Of a DNA stretch of 64,000 nt, positions 1 through 8,951 are shown piece by piece; position 1 is the first letter of the stretch, and every line of letters begins with the position of its first letter. The position numbers were made by a program, and so were the translations under genes. The notes beneath the pieces were generated by a model. The model did not search any database and was not told the origin of the DNA. It saw only the letters and a program-made list of their open reading frames with translations. Origin of the DNA: Pricia antarctica (lineage in GTDB: Bacteria > Bacteroidota > Bacteroidia > Flavobacteriales > Flavobacteriaceae); the NCBI GenBank assembly GCA_011050085.1, contig DRGL01000054.1, positions 1 through 64,000 on the forward strand. The letters run 5' to 3'.

Positions 1-1805
1 CCGCTTCTATATCATCTGAATTTCGGGAAAGTTCACAAAGTACTAATGCAACTGCGACCGCTTCGTCCGGGAACACCCTTCTGAATACAGAAAAAGACAC
101 CCCCCTAGTCGTAGATACATATACCCATAAAAAGGACATTCCATCCCTTGAAAAAGAAGAACAGACCAACGATGAATTTGAAATCAATGTTCCCGTAACC
201 GAGGACGTGGAGGAGCTTGCCATGGACGTTGAAAAAATTGTTGAAGAAAAAGAGGAAAAAGACAATACGGCCGACAAACTGGTCGCCGATTTTGGCGAAT
301 TCGATCCGACCCTTGACTTGGGAAGCTATAAATTCCCGACCCTTGATCTGTTAGACCCCCACGGGGTTACGGGGGGAATAACCATTAATCAAGAAGAGCT
401 GGAGAACAACAAAAATAAAATTGTTGAGACGTTAAAGAATTACAAAATTGGAATTGCCCAAATCAAGGCAACCATCGGCCCTACGGTTACCCTTTATGAA
501 ATCGTACCCGAAGCAGGAGTGCGAATTTCCAAGATTAAAAACCTTGAAGACGATATCGCGCTATCATTGGCTGCCCTTGGCATACGAATTATCGCGCCAA
601 TTCCAGGAAAAGGCACCATTGGTATCGAAGTGCCCAATAAAAATGCGACTATAGTATCAATGCGTTCCGTAATTGCTTCCAGCAAATTTCAAAAAGCGGA
701 AATGGAATTGCCCATTGCCTTTGGTAAGACTATTAGTAACGAAACCTTTGTGGTCGATTTGGCCAAAATGCCGCATATGTTGATGGCAGGTGCAACAGGT
801 CAGGGAAAATCGGTAGGCCTAAACGCTGTATTGACTTCCCTACTCTATAAGAAGCATCCCGCAGAAGTGAAATTTATTCTTGTCGATCCTAAAAAAGTCG
901 AGCTTACACTCTACAACAAAATTGAGCGGCATTATTTGGCCAAACTCCCCGGTTCCGATGAAGCGATTATTACCGATAATACAAAGGTTATCAATACCCT
1001 GAACTCTCTTTGTATCGAGATGGACAATCGCTATGAACTGCTTAAAATAGCAATGGTCAGGAACCTTAAGGAATACAATACTAAATTCAAGGCGCGTAAA
1101 CTGAACCCCAATGACGGTCATAAATTCTTACCCTATATCGTTTTGGTCATCGATGAGTTTGCCGACCTTATTATGACCGCTGGTAAAGAAGTCGAAACGC
1201 CTATTGCCAGATTGGCACAATTGGCAAGGGCTATTGGCATCCATTTGATTATTGCGACCCAACGGCCATCGGTCAACGTTATAACCGGTATAATAAAAGC
1301 AAACTTCCCAGCACGTATCGCGTTTCGGGTAACCTCAAAAATCGATTCGCGTACGATTTTAGATGCGCAAGGTGCTGATCAACTTATTGGTCGTGGCGAC
1401 ATGCTCTATACGCAAGGCAATGAAGTTACCCGAATTCAGTGCGCCTTTGTCGATACACCCGAGATTGCCAAGATTACGGAATACATTGGATCTCAAAGAG
1501 CCTACGCATCCGCACACGAACTTCCGGAATATTCCGGGGAAGAGTCTGGCACAAACCTTGATTATGATATAGCAGATAGGGATGCCCTATTTCAAGAAGC
1601 AGCGGAAGTTATTGTAATTGCCCAGCAGGGTTCAGCTTCGCTTATTCAAAGAAAATTAAAATTGGGGTACAATCGAGCTGGGCGAATCGTTGATCAACTT
1701 GAAGCAGCAGGCATTGTGGGGCCTTTTGAAGGAAGTAAGGCAAGGCAGGTATTGGTATCGGATTTGGCAGCCCTAAACATTTTATTGAACGGTGAAAAAG
1801 GATAG
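1..1805 (+). CDS. ftsK: DNA translocase FtsK, 3' part (cut by left edge)
   Basis: This is the C-terminal part of the septal DNA translocase that pumps chromosome ends across the division septum and activates XerCD recombination. The reading frame is open from base 3, so the gene starts outside the window; the GTG at 207 is an internal codon, not a start. A low-complexity acidic linker comes first. The motor domain follows, with Walker A GATGQGKS (about base 790) and Walker B VLVIDEFADL (about 1140). The RecA-like core ends with the IATQRPSVNVITG stretch. A C-terminal winged-helix gamma domain (LFQEAAEVIV to KARQVL, bases about 1590-1755) reads the polar KOPS sites in the family. The N-terminal membrane domain is not visible. 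The next gene follows after 27 bases, so co-transcription is likely. Confidence 0.97.
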   Translation, partial: ASISSEFRESSQSTNATATASSGNTLLNTEKDTPLVVDTYTHKKDIPSLEKEEQTNDEFEINVPVTEDVEELAMDVEKIVEEKEEKDNTADKLVADFGEFDPTLDLGSYKFPTLDLLDPHGVTGGITINQEELENNKNKIVETLKNYKIGIAQIKATIGPTVTLYEIVPEAGVRISKIKNLEDDIALSLAALGIRIIAPIPGKGTIGIEVPNKNATIVSMRSVIASSKFQKAEMELPIAFGKTISNETFVVDLAKMPHMLMAGATGQGKSVGLNAVLTSLLYKKHPAEVKFILVDPKKVELTLYNKIERHYLAKLPGSDEAIITDNTKVINTLNSLCIEMDNRYELLKIAMVRNLKEYNTKFKARKLNPNDGHKFLPYIVLVIDEFADLIMTAGKEVETPIARLAQLARAIGIHLIIATQRPSVNVITGIIKANFPARIAFRVTSKIDSRTILDAQGADQLIGRGDMLYTQGNEVTRIQCAFVDTPEIAKITEYIGSQRAYASAHELPEYSGEESGTNLDYDIADRDALFQEAAEVIVIAQQGSASLIQRKLKLGYNRAGRIVDQLEAAGIVGPFEGSKARQVLVSDLAALNILLNGEKG

Positions 1806-1832
1806 TCATAAAAATAGAAAACACAACGAATA

Positions 1833-2480
1833 ATGAAAAAAGCAGTCCTAATTTTAAGTATGGTTTTACTATCGGCGATGTCGGCATTCGCTCAAAACTC
1901 GGATGGGGCAAAGGCCCTATTGGAAGAGGTATATAGTAAAGTCAAAAGCTATGATAATATAGTTATAGATTTTAAATATGTTTTAAGCAATAAAGAAGCG
2001 GGCATCAATCAAGAAACCCGAGGCAACGTAACTTTGGAAGGTGAAAAGTATGTCGGCGATTTCTTCGGCGCACAGCAAATCTTTGATGGAACAAAGGTCT
2101 ACACTGTTGTTCCTGACAATAAAGAGGTTACCATAGAGGACAAATCACAGGACGAAAATGCGCTAACCCCAGCCAAAATGTTGACTTTTTATCGCGAGGG
2201 CCACAATTATGAGATGGGCGAGCTTAAAAACGTCGGCGGTAAAAAAATTCAGTATGTAAAATTGACTCCAATAGACACCGATTCGGAAACCGAATCCATT
2301 CAATTGGGTGTCGATGCCGAGACAAAACATATTTACCAAGTAATCGAAAAGGGACAGAACGGTACTACGACTACGATTACCGTTAATTCTTTCAAAACCA
2401 ATCAATCCCTACCAGGAACCTTGTTTGCTTTTGACGAAAAGAAATATGAAGAAGAGGGATATTATATCATTAAGAACTAG
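1833..2480 (+). CDS. lolA: LolA-like outer-membrane lipoprotein carrier protein
   Basis: This is a periplasmic chaperone of the LolA/LolB fold, which carries lipoproteins from the LolCDE transporter to the outer membrane. The protein has 215 residues, the usual size for LolA. A Sec signal peptide (KKAVLILSMVLLSAMSAFAQ) is cut after about residue 21. The mature part has the LolA pattern of an N-terminal helix (ALLEEVYSKVKSYDNIVIDF) followed by antiparallel strands. In Flavobacteriaceae lolA commonly follows ftsK, and that order is seen here. It ends 3 bases before the LptF/G-like gene, so the two are probably translated from one message. The LolA name rests on family resemblance and gene order; a related LolB/LppX-fold protein cannot be excluded. 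Confidence 0.85.
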   Translation: MKKAVLILSMVLLSAMSAFAQNSDGAKALLEEVYSKVKSYDNIVIDFKYVLSNKEAGINQETRGNVTLEGEKYVGDFFGAQQIFDGTKVYTVVPDNKEVTIEDKSQDENALTPAKMLTFYREGHNYEMGELKNVGGKKIQYVKLTPIDTDSETESIQLGVDAETKHIYQVIEKGQNGTTTTITVNSFKTNQSLPGTLFAFDEKKYEEEGYYIIKN

Positions 2481-2483
2481 CAC

Positions 2484-4082
2484 TTGAGAATTCTAGACCA
2501 ATACATTTTATCACGTTTCCTCTACAACTTTATTAGTTCGTTCGTGATATTGATGTTCATCTTCATTTTTCAGACCATCTGGCTATTCATTGATGATTTT
2601 GCTGGCAAAGGACTTGATATTGTCATTATCGGCAAGTTCTTTTTTTACATGATGCCCAGTCTTACGGAAAAAGTATTGCCGTTGACAGTATTACTTGCCT
2701 CCATCCTAACCTTTGGGACTTTTGCGGAAAATTATGAATTTGCCGCCATGAAGGCGTCTGGGATATCACTACAGCGATCGATGCTTCCGCTAATTATATT
2801 TATGGTTCTTCTGGGAGGTGTCACTTTTTATTTCGCCAATAATGTCATTCCCGCTTCCGAGCAGAAAATTTATAATATGCGGCGCAATATCGCTAAGGTA
2901 AAACCAGCGGCAGCTATAGAAAAGGGCGTTTTTAGTGATTTTGAGGGAATGAGTATTAAAGTGGACGACAAATATGGGGAGAAAGATCGATTCCTTAAAA
3001 ACGTTATCATCCACCAAAAAACGGCGGCCAATGTCAACAGCACGGTTATTAAGGCCGAAAAGGGTGAATTGATAAGTAGTCAGGCTTCAGATATAATTCA
3101 GTTGGTCTTGACCGATGGCCATTATTATAGGGATATAGAAAGCAAGAAATCCTCAGAAAAGAAAAAGAAACCCTTCGCTAAGGCGGATTTTGATATTTAT
3201 AGAATGAACATCGAAATTCCGGAAATGGAAATGGATTTGGAGGAAGAAAATGTATCCAATCGGGAAAAAATGAAGAACGTTTCCCGTTTATTAAAGGATA
3301 TGGACTCATTGGAACAGGACAATCGCCGTATTGTGCAGGCGTTTTCAAAAAATATTGTCTATCGAATGGGTGCATTCGTACCTCTCGCTGCGCAAGACAC
3401 GGCAATATCCCGAAGGCTGGAGGAACAACAAAAAGCTGCCTTATCCAAAGTGGCGAACACTAAAAAAGCGGATGACGCAAAAGAAGAAAATAAAAATTTA
3501 AAAAAACCAGGGTTTGCAAATGGAGATGCATCTCAAAAAGATTTATCCACAAGCACGGCATCCGAAGAAAATTCAATACCGCAAGGAACCGGAGATATTA
3601 CTGACCTTTTTGAAGAATGGCAACAGCTGCAGCTGATAAACAGTGCAAAGAATTCGGTGTCAAACATACTCACCTCAGTATCCGGTAAAAAATTGGAACT
3701 CGACAAGCGCTATGAAATACATCGAAGACATGTTTTTTCATTGCATGATAAATATGCTCTTGCCTTTTCATGTATCATATTATTTTTTGTAGGTGCGCCT
3801 TTAGGAGCTATCATACGAAAAGGAGGCATTGGTTTACCCATGGTTATCGCCATTCTTCTCTTCTTGACCTATTATTTTCTTGGTGTATTTGCCGAAAACT
3901 ATTCCTATAAAGGAAATATTCATCCGATTTTAGGTGCATGGCTATCTTCAATGATAATGTTACCTTTGGGCATCTATTTGACAAAACGTGCCACAGCGGA
4001 TAAAGGGATGATGAACTTTGGGAATGCGGTTGATTTTGTGAAAAGAGTTTTTACAAAAAAAGATAAAGACACTACGTCATGA
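2484..4082 (+). CDS. LptF/LptG (YjgP/YjgQ) family LPS-export permease
   Basis: This is an inner-membrane permease subunit of the LptB2FG lipopolysaccharide extractor. The likely start is a TTG at 2484, which gives the N-terminus MRILDQYILSRF typical of the family. Three transmembrane helices lie in about residues 10-125 and three in about 425-520, with a periplasmic region between them. At 532 residues it is longer than the usual 350-400. The extra length is a highly charged, Lys/Glu-rich stretch in the periplasmic part (about residues 215-400) with predicted coiled or disordered character. Its stop overlaps the start of ribB by four bases (ATGA), so the two are translationally coupled. Whether it is the LptF or the LptG partner cannot be decided here. 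Confidence 0.88.
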   Translation: MRILDQYILSRFLYNFISSFVILMFIFIFQTIWLFIDDFAGKGLDIVIIGKFFFYMMPSLTEKVLPLTVLLASILTFGTFAENYEFAAMKASGISLQRSMLPLIIFMVLLGGVTFYFANNVIPASEQKIYNMRRNIAKVKPAAAIEKGVFSDFEGMSIKVDDKYGEKDRFLKNVIIHQKTAANVNSTVIKAEKGELISSQASDIIQLVLTDGHYYRDIESKKSSEKKKKPFAKADFDIYRMNIEIPEMEMDLEEENVSNREKMKNVSRLLKDMDSLEQDNRRIVQAFSKNIVYRMGAFVPLAAQDTAISRRLEEQQKAALSKVANTKKADDAKEENKNLKKPGFANGDASQKDLSTSTASEENSIPQGTGDITDLFEEWQQLQLINSAKNSVSNILTSVSGKKLELDKRYEIHRRHVFSLHDKYALAFSCIILFFVGAPLGAIIRKGGIGLPMVIAILLFLTYYFLGVFAENYSYKGNIHPILGAWLSSMIMLPLGIYLTKRATADKGMMNFGNAVDFVKRVFTKKDKDTTS

Positions 4083-5221
4083 TTGCCGAGATGGGAAATA
4101 AAATTACGCTTAATACGATAGAAGAGGCAATAATCGATATCCGAAATGGAAAGGTCATTATTGTGGTAGACGATGAAAATCGGGAGAACGAAGGTGATTT
4201 TATTGCCGCTGCCGAAAAGGTAACGCCTGAAATGATAAATTTTATGGCCAAATACGGGCGTGGACTCATTTGTGCACCCCTGACCGAAGACCGTTGCCGG
4301 GCACTGGACCTTGCTATGATGGTACAGAACAATACTGTACTTCATCAAACCCAATTTACCGTTTCAGTAGATTTGATTGGGCAAGGTTGTACCACCGGAA
4401 TATCTGTACACGACCGTGCAAAAACAATTCTATCATTAGTCGATGAAAACACGAAGCCTCATAATCTCGGGAGGCCAGGACACATCTTTCCCTTGCGGGC
4501 CAAAAACGGTGGTGTGTTGCGACGTACCGGTCACACAGAAGCGGCTATTGATTTGGCTAGACTTGCCGGTCTGAATCCCGCCGGGATTTTGGTAGAAATC
4601 TTGAACGAAGATGGTACTATGGCCCGTCTTCCAGAATTGTCGGTTGTTGCCAAAAAATTCGATCTTAAAATTATTTCCATCGAAGATTTGGTCGCTTATA
4701 GAATGAACCATGATTCACTCATTCAAAAGAAAGAGGTTTTCGATATCGACACCCGTTTCGGAAAGTTCACATTGCACGCCTATCAGCAGACTACGAACGA
4801 ACAAATTCATATAGCACTTACCAAGGGAACCTGGAAAAATGGTGAACCCGTACTTACCCGTATTAATGCTAGTCTGGTCAACAACGATATATTGGGTACG
4901 TTAACCAATAATCCCGATAAAAAATTGGAGGATATGTTCAATGCCATTAATGATGAAGGCAAGGGAGCCTTCGTTTTCATCAATCAGGAGGCACAATCAC
5001 TCAATCTTTTAAACCGTCTCTCGGAACTGAAGGAACTACAGAAAAAAGGGATTCTGAAAGCACCAAAAATTGATATGGATACCAAAGATTTTGGTGTTGG
5101 CGCACAAATCCTTCATGACATCAATATATCTAAAATTCGATTATTGACGAATTCCACCCAGACCAAACGGGTAGGAATCGTGGGTTACGGTCTTGAAATC
5201 GTGGATCAAGTGGGGTATTAA
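4079..5221 (+). CDS. ribB: 3,4-dihydroxy-2-butanone 4-phosphate synthase with degenerate GTP cyclohydrolase II domain
   Basis: The N-terminal half (residues about 8-210) makes 3,4-dihydroxy-2-butanone 4-phosphate from ribulose 5-phosphate for riboflavin synthesis. Its signature motifs are intact: DDENRENEGDF (acidic Mg2+ loop), GRGLICAPL, and HIFPLRAKNGGVLRRTGHTEAAIDL. The C-terminal half (about 215-380) has the length and position of GTP cyclohydrolase II but lacks the three zinc-binding cysteines, and the GREGRGIGL-type GTP loop is replaced by INQEAQSLNL. It is therefore probably not a working cyclohydrolase. The gene starts inside the stop of the upstream permease gene. No FMN riboswitch is expected or seen, because it has no leader of its own. 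Cellular GTP cyclohydrolase II must be encoded elsewhere. Confidence 0.93.
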   Translation: MIAEMGNKITLNTIEEAIIDIRNGKVIIVVDDENRENEGDFIAAAEKVTPEMINFMAKYGRGLICAPLTEDRCRALDLAMMVQNNTVLHQTQFTVSVDLIGQGCTTGISVHDRAKTILSLVDENTKPHNLGRPGHIFPLRAKNGGVLRRTGHTEAAIDLARLAGLNPAGILVEILNEDGTMARLPELSVVAKKFDLKIISIEDLVAYRMNHDSLIQKKEVFDIDTRFGKFTLHAYQQTTNEQIHIALTKGTWKNGEPVLTRINASLVNNDILGTLTNNPDKKLEDMFNAINDEGKGAFVFINQEAQSLNLLNRLSELKELQKKGILKAPKIDMDTKDFGVGAQILHDINISKIRLLTNSTQTKRVGIVGYGLEIVDQVGY

Positions 5222-5324
5222 AAGTAAGCGGTTTAGTCACTTTGGTCCAAGCAAGTTCACGAACAATTTTTTTGTTTAAAGAAACTTGTACAAATTAGTG
5301 TGCTATTTTTAAAGAAATCGTATT

Positions 5325-5349
5325 AACTAGTAGACTCTCGCTACTAGTT
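5325..5349. terminator. Bidirectional stem-loop between convergent ribB and glycerate kinase genes
   Basis: A perfect 9-bp inverted repeat, AACTAGTAG (5325-5333) and CTACTAGTT (5341-5349), with a 7-base loop. It is followed by TTTTC on the + strand and lies between two convergent genes. The T run is short, so terminator strength is uncertain. Confidence 0.6.
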
Positions 5350-5356
5350 TTCAAAA

Positions 5357-6493
5357 CTACTTCTTATTACATTGCATTGTTGCCATGACGTTCATTGCAC
5401 ATTGTTCTATAAGCAAAGGGGCTTCATTTATGGCTTCGCTGAGTTGCATTGGTCGGTTTACGATTGAAAATATTGCAGTTACGCCAACTCCATAGATATG
5501 TTCTATCTTATCCCCTATTTTTCCGGTAAGAACAATTACGGGCACGTAATGCAGTTTAGCCATAGTTGCTATCCCCAGTATACTCTTGCCGTTTAAGGTC
5601 TGTTCATCTATTTTACCTTCACCCGTAATGACCAAATCGACCTTTTTGAGATATGTTTCGATGCCAATCGTTTTCAGGATGAGTTCAATACCATTCACCA
5701 ATGCCGCGTTCATAAAAGCCAATAGGCCGGCTCCCGTACCACCTGCCGCACCTGTACCCGGGATGGTTAAAACGTCAACACCTAAATCTTTCTTTATGAT
5801 GCTGGCATAATGGCTTAAATTTTCATCTAAAACTTCCAAATCGGTTATGCTACCTCCCTTTTGCTTTCCGTAAATAAAAGATGCTCCATTTTTACCGGTC
5901 AAAGGGTTTGACACATCACAGGCAACCTGTATTTCACATTCATCAATTCGACTATCAAAGTTCAATAGGTCAATGTGTGCCAAGTTACCTAAGTTACCTC
6001 CACCATCTTTGAGTTCATTACCTTCAACGTCCAGAAATTTTCCGCCCAGAGCCCGTACCATACCAGCACCGCCATCGTTGGTTGCGCTTCCACCAATACC
6101 AATGACAATTTTTCTACAACCGCTATCCAACGCATGTTTTATCAACTGTCCAGTGCCATAGGTAGAGGTCAATAAGGGATTTTTCTCCTGCTCAGTGAGC
6201 AATTCCAATCCTGAAGCCTTTGCCATTTCCACGACTGCAGTATTTGTATTTTTAAGAATACCATAGGTTGATGCTATAGGGCGAAGCAGAGGATCCATAA
6301 CGGTTACTGACACTAATTCCATCTCCGCGCCTTGCATAACTGCCTCTAAGACACCCTCGCCACCATCTGATATCGGAACCTCAAACACCTCGGCATCGGG
6401 TATTGCATTTTTAATTCCTTTTGAAATCGCAGTAGCAACTTCTTTTGAGGACAAACATTCTTTAAAAGAATCGGGAGCTACAAGAACTCTCAT
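5357..6493 (-). CDS. garK: Glycerate kinase (GarK/GlxK family)
   Basis: This cytoplasmic kinase phosphorylates D-glycerate, to 2-phosphoglycerate in the GarK family. At 378 residues it has the family length. The N-terminus MRVLVAPDSFKECLSSKEVA and the motif ISDGGEGVLEAV are hallmarks of the family. GIGGSATNDGGAGMVRALG (about residues 129-150) forms the glycine-rich substrate loop, and GAAGGTGAGLLAF and DLVITGEGKID complete the signature. It is the last gene of a leftward unit, 23 bases after the exported epimerase, and is followed by a stem-loop. In the hexarate pathways glycerate kinase collects the C3 fragment produced by dehydratase and aldolase steps. That could link it to the sugar-acid genes at the other end of the window, but they are far away and in another unit. 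Confidence 0.92.
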   Translation of the reverse strand: MRVLVAPDSFKECLSSKEVATAISKGIKNAIPDAEVFEVPISDGGEGVLEAVMQGAEMELVSVTVMDPLLRPIASTYGILKNTNTAVVEMAKASGLELLTEQEKNPLLTSTYGTGQLIKHALDSGCRKIVIGIGGSATNDGGAGMVRALGGKFLDVEGNELKDGGGNLGNLAHIDLLNFDSRIDECEIQVACDVSNPLTGKNGASFIYGKQKGGSITDLEVLDENLSHYASIIKKDLGVDVLTIPGTGAAGGTGAGLLAFMNAALVNGIELILKTIGIETYLKKVDLVITGEGKIDEQTLNGKSILGIATMAKLHYVPVIVLTGKIGDKIEHIYGVGVTAIFSIVNRPMQLSEAINEAPLLIEQCAMNVMATMQCNKK

Positions 6494-6516
6494 AGTACAT
6501 CGGCTTTGGAAGTCAG

Positions 6517-7698
6517 TTATTTATTTGAAAATACATATTCCGTAACCGTTTGATATGTTTCGTCAGGTTTTAGTTCTATGGATGGAAAATCCGGATGGTT
6601 TGGTGCGTCGGGAAAGTGCTGGGTCTCTAAGCAGAATGCACTTCGATTATCGTCTTTGGCCCCGGACTTTAAAGTGTTACTGGATGCCATAAAATTACCG
6701 GAATAAAATTGGATGCCTGGCTCTTCGGTATATACTTGCATGGTTATACCCGAAGTATTGCCCATTACCATTGCAGCATGGTTCATGCCATTTTCCCTTT
6801 GGCTACCCAATACGTAGTTATGATCATAGCCTTTACCAAATTTCAGTTGTTCATTATCGGCATCGATGCGTTCACCAATCAAGGTCGGACTGGTAAAATC
6901 AAAAGGTGTTCCTTCCACGTTTCGCAATTCCCCGGTAGGAATAAGGCCCTTGTCGACGGGTGTGAATTCTTTGGCAAAAATTTGCAATTTATGGTCAAGA
7001 ATAGTACCGCTACCTTCGCCGTTGAGATTGAAATAGGCATGATTAGTTAGGTTTACTACAGTAGTTTTGTCTGTGGTAGCTTCATAGGCAATTTTAAGTG
7101 TATGGTCATTTAACAACATATAGGTTACTTTGGCATCAAGTTCACCAGGAAAACCCTCTTCACCATCAGGCGAGGTGTACGTAAGCACCAAAGTGTAGTC
7201 GTTAGGCTGTTTCGCCTCCCAAACTTTGTCCTGAAATCCGTTTTTGCCACCATGAAGTGCATTCGAATTATCATTGGGTTTTATGGAGTACGATTCGCCC
7301 TCAATCTTGAACTTACCATTGGCTATGCGATTGCCTACCCGACCTATGGTCGCACCGAAATAAGATTCAGGACCATTTATATAATCCTCAACACTCTTTC
7401 TTCCGATAACGACATCGGTCATTTTACCATTCTTGTCCGGAAACCAGAGCCCTACTATCCGACCACCATAATTGGTCATGGCCATTTGAAAATCGCCATT
7501 TTTTAACCAATATAATTTAACCGGCTTTTCATCGATTTCTTTTTCGAAATCACTTGCATTCAAACTGGTCTCTACCATCTTTGCGGATTTCTGCTCGGTT
7601 TCTTCTTTCACCGATTCCACTTTCTTAGATTCTTTACACCCCATGACTGCTATGATCATTAGCAAGCCGAACATCCTGTACATTTTATTCTTTTTCAT
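6517..7698 (-). CDS. galM: Aldose 1-epimerase (mutarotase), lipoprotein
   Basis: It interconverts alpha and beta anomers of aldoses, which speeds uptake or catabolism of freshly released sugars. The N-terminus has a lipobox ending VMGC (Cys21), so the enzyme is anchored to a membrane and faces the periplasm. The GalM fold is recognised by GATIGRVGNRIANGKF, by TNHAYFNLNG with the catalytic histidine, and by CLETQHFPDAPNHPDFPS with the general-base glutamate (about Glu358). It has 393 residues, typical once the signal is removed. Its start overlaps the end of the upstream GH-A gene by 14 bases, so the two are co-transcribed. A second lipoprotein paralogue of the same length lies in the arabinose operon at 21121-22302. 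Confidence 0.93.
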   Translation of the reverse strand: MKKNKMYRMFGLLMIIAVMGCKESKKVESVKEETEQKSAKMVETSLNASDFEKEIDEKPVKLYWLKNGDFQMAMTNYGGRIVGLWFPDKNGKMTDVVIGRKSVEDYINGPESYFGATIGRVGNRIANGKFKIEGESYSIKPNDNSNALHGGKNGFQDKVWEAKQPNDYTLVLTYTSPDGEEGFPGELDAKVTYMLLNDHTLKIAYEATTDKTTVVNLTNHAYFNLNGEGSGTILDHKLQIFAKEFTPVDKGLIPTGELRNVEGTPFDFTSPTLIGERIDADNEQLKFGKGYDHNYVLGSQRENGMNHAAMVMGNTSGITMQVYTEEPGIQFYSGNFMASSNTLKSGAKDDNRSAFCLETQHFPDAPNHPDFPSIELKPDETYQTVTEYVFSNK

Positions 7699-8779
7699 TA
7701 TTACTGGTATCAGATTTTGAATCGTTTAGTTTTTTTATCAATTCCACTTCATCTTGACGATAGGGCGAACCATCTTTTCGAAACACTTCATGGAACCATT
7801 CATCAGGTTCCCCACCATCCTTAATCGGTGTATTCCAAGCGTACTTGGTATTCGATTTTCCGGCGACAAGTCCCCAGTTAATAGCACCTATGTTTTCTTC
7901 TTTCAAGATAGGGAGAATATTTGAAAAACGGCTATTATTCGTTCGAGCCATATACTCTGTACAAATCATAGGTCGACCATGTGTCTTCAACATATTTATG
8001 GTCAATTGATGTTCTTCCGGACCCTCATATTGATGGTAGGTAAGAATATCTGAGTTTTGTGCCTGAAAAGTGTTGAGCTCCTGAAAATCCCATCGCCAAA
8101 GCCCTACGGTCAAAGGTTGGCTAGGGTTGATTGCGCGTGCCCACTCAAAAACACTTTGTAATAAGGGCATCGATGTCGTAAGCTTTCCGGAATTTCCAGG
8201 CTCGTTATACAAATCCCACATCAGTACTCTTTTGTCGTTTGCCAAGGTTTTCAGGATATCTTTGATATAGATTTCCAAAGTGGGGAAATTCTTTTCTTCT
8301 TTGGATGCAGGGTCACCAGGATCCTGAACCCAACCCGAGTTGTGGGTACCTGGTATAGGTTCTGGCTGTTTACCAGTTTTTGGGGACTTGCCCCAAACAT
8401 CGTCGAAAAAAACGAATATCGTTTTAATTCCGTGTTTATCAGCGATTCCTAAATAGGTATCTATACGCTTTTTGAAACCTTCGGGGTCCGCTTTATAGGC
8501 AAGACTATGCAGATATACACGCATAGTGTTGAAACCAATACTTTCGGCGTAACCGAGTTCCCGATCAATAGTTTCGATATCAAAGGTGCTCTCCTGCCAC
8601 ATTTCCAATTGATTGATCGCGGTACTTGGGTTAAAGTTCGCGCCGGTTATCCATTCCTGTGAAGCGTACCAGTTTTGAGCTTTATCGAGTGACCATTTGT
8701 TTTTTTCAAGGAGATTTTCTTGAGCAAAGGCTCCTGTAAAAACTAATATAAAGGATAATAATAGCAGTTTTCTTTTCAT
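7685..8779 (-). CDS. Secreted clan GH-A glycoside hydrolase (GH5-like, family not assigned)
   Basis: This is an exported TIM-barrel glycosidase. A signal peptide (LLLLSFILVFTGAFAQ) covers residues 1-20. The barrel shows the clan GH-A pattern: MRVYLHSLAY near strand 2, WDLYNEPGN with the acid/base Glu193 after strand 4, and MICTEYMA with the nucleophile Glu275 after strand 7. The repertoire is that of a retaining beta-glycosidase, in line with GH5-like xylanases, mannanases or glucosidases. I cannot place it in a numbered family with confidence; database neighbours of this type are often labelled 1,4-beta-xylanase. At 364 residues it is a single catalytic domain with a charged C-terminal tail (KSDTSNNEKE). 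It lies between a GH43 enzyme and a mutarotase, so it probably trims hemicellulose oligosaccharides in the periplasm or at the cell surface. Confidence 0.75.
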   Translation of the reverse strand: MKRKLLLLSFILVFTGAFAQENLLEKNKWSLDKAQNWYASQEWITGANFNPSTAINQLEMWQESTFDIETIDRELGYAESIGFNTMRVYLHSLAYKADPEGFKKRIDTYLGIADKHGIKTIFVFFDDVWGKSPKTGKQPEPIPGTHNSGWVQDPGDPASKEEKNFPTLEIYIKDILKTLANDKRVLMWDLYNEPGNSGKLTTSMPLLQSVFEWARAINPSQPLTVGLWRWDFQELNTFQAQNSDILTYHQYEGPEEHQLTINMLKTHGRPMICTEYMARTNNSRFSNILPILKEENIGAINWGLVAGKSNTKYAWNTPIKDGGEPDEWFHEVFRKDGSPYRQDEVELIKKLNDSKSDTSNNEKE

Positions 8780-8951
8780 TACAATATTCTATTTTATACT
8801 ATGGATTTAAATAATTGGTATTAAATTTAATATTCATCAAATTGGATTTAAGGTCTTACAATAGCTTCGCTAAAGAAACTAAAAGGTAAAGTTTGCTAAA
8901 ATATTGAATCATCAGCTTTTTCCGCAATACTCAACTTTCCATAGTTAGAAA

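Noticed and set aside
207-1805. A complete gene starting with GTG at 207
   Set aside because: The frame continues without a stop to the left edge and the product is the C-terminal part of FtsK, so the true start lies outside the window.
4083-4090. FMN riboswitch for ribB
   Set aside because: ribB starts inside the stop of the upstream gene and has no leader that could hold the aptamer.
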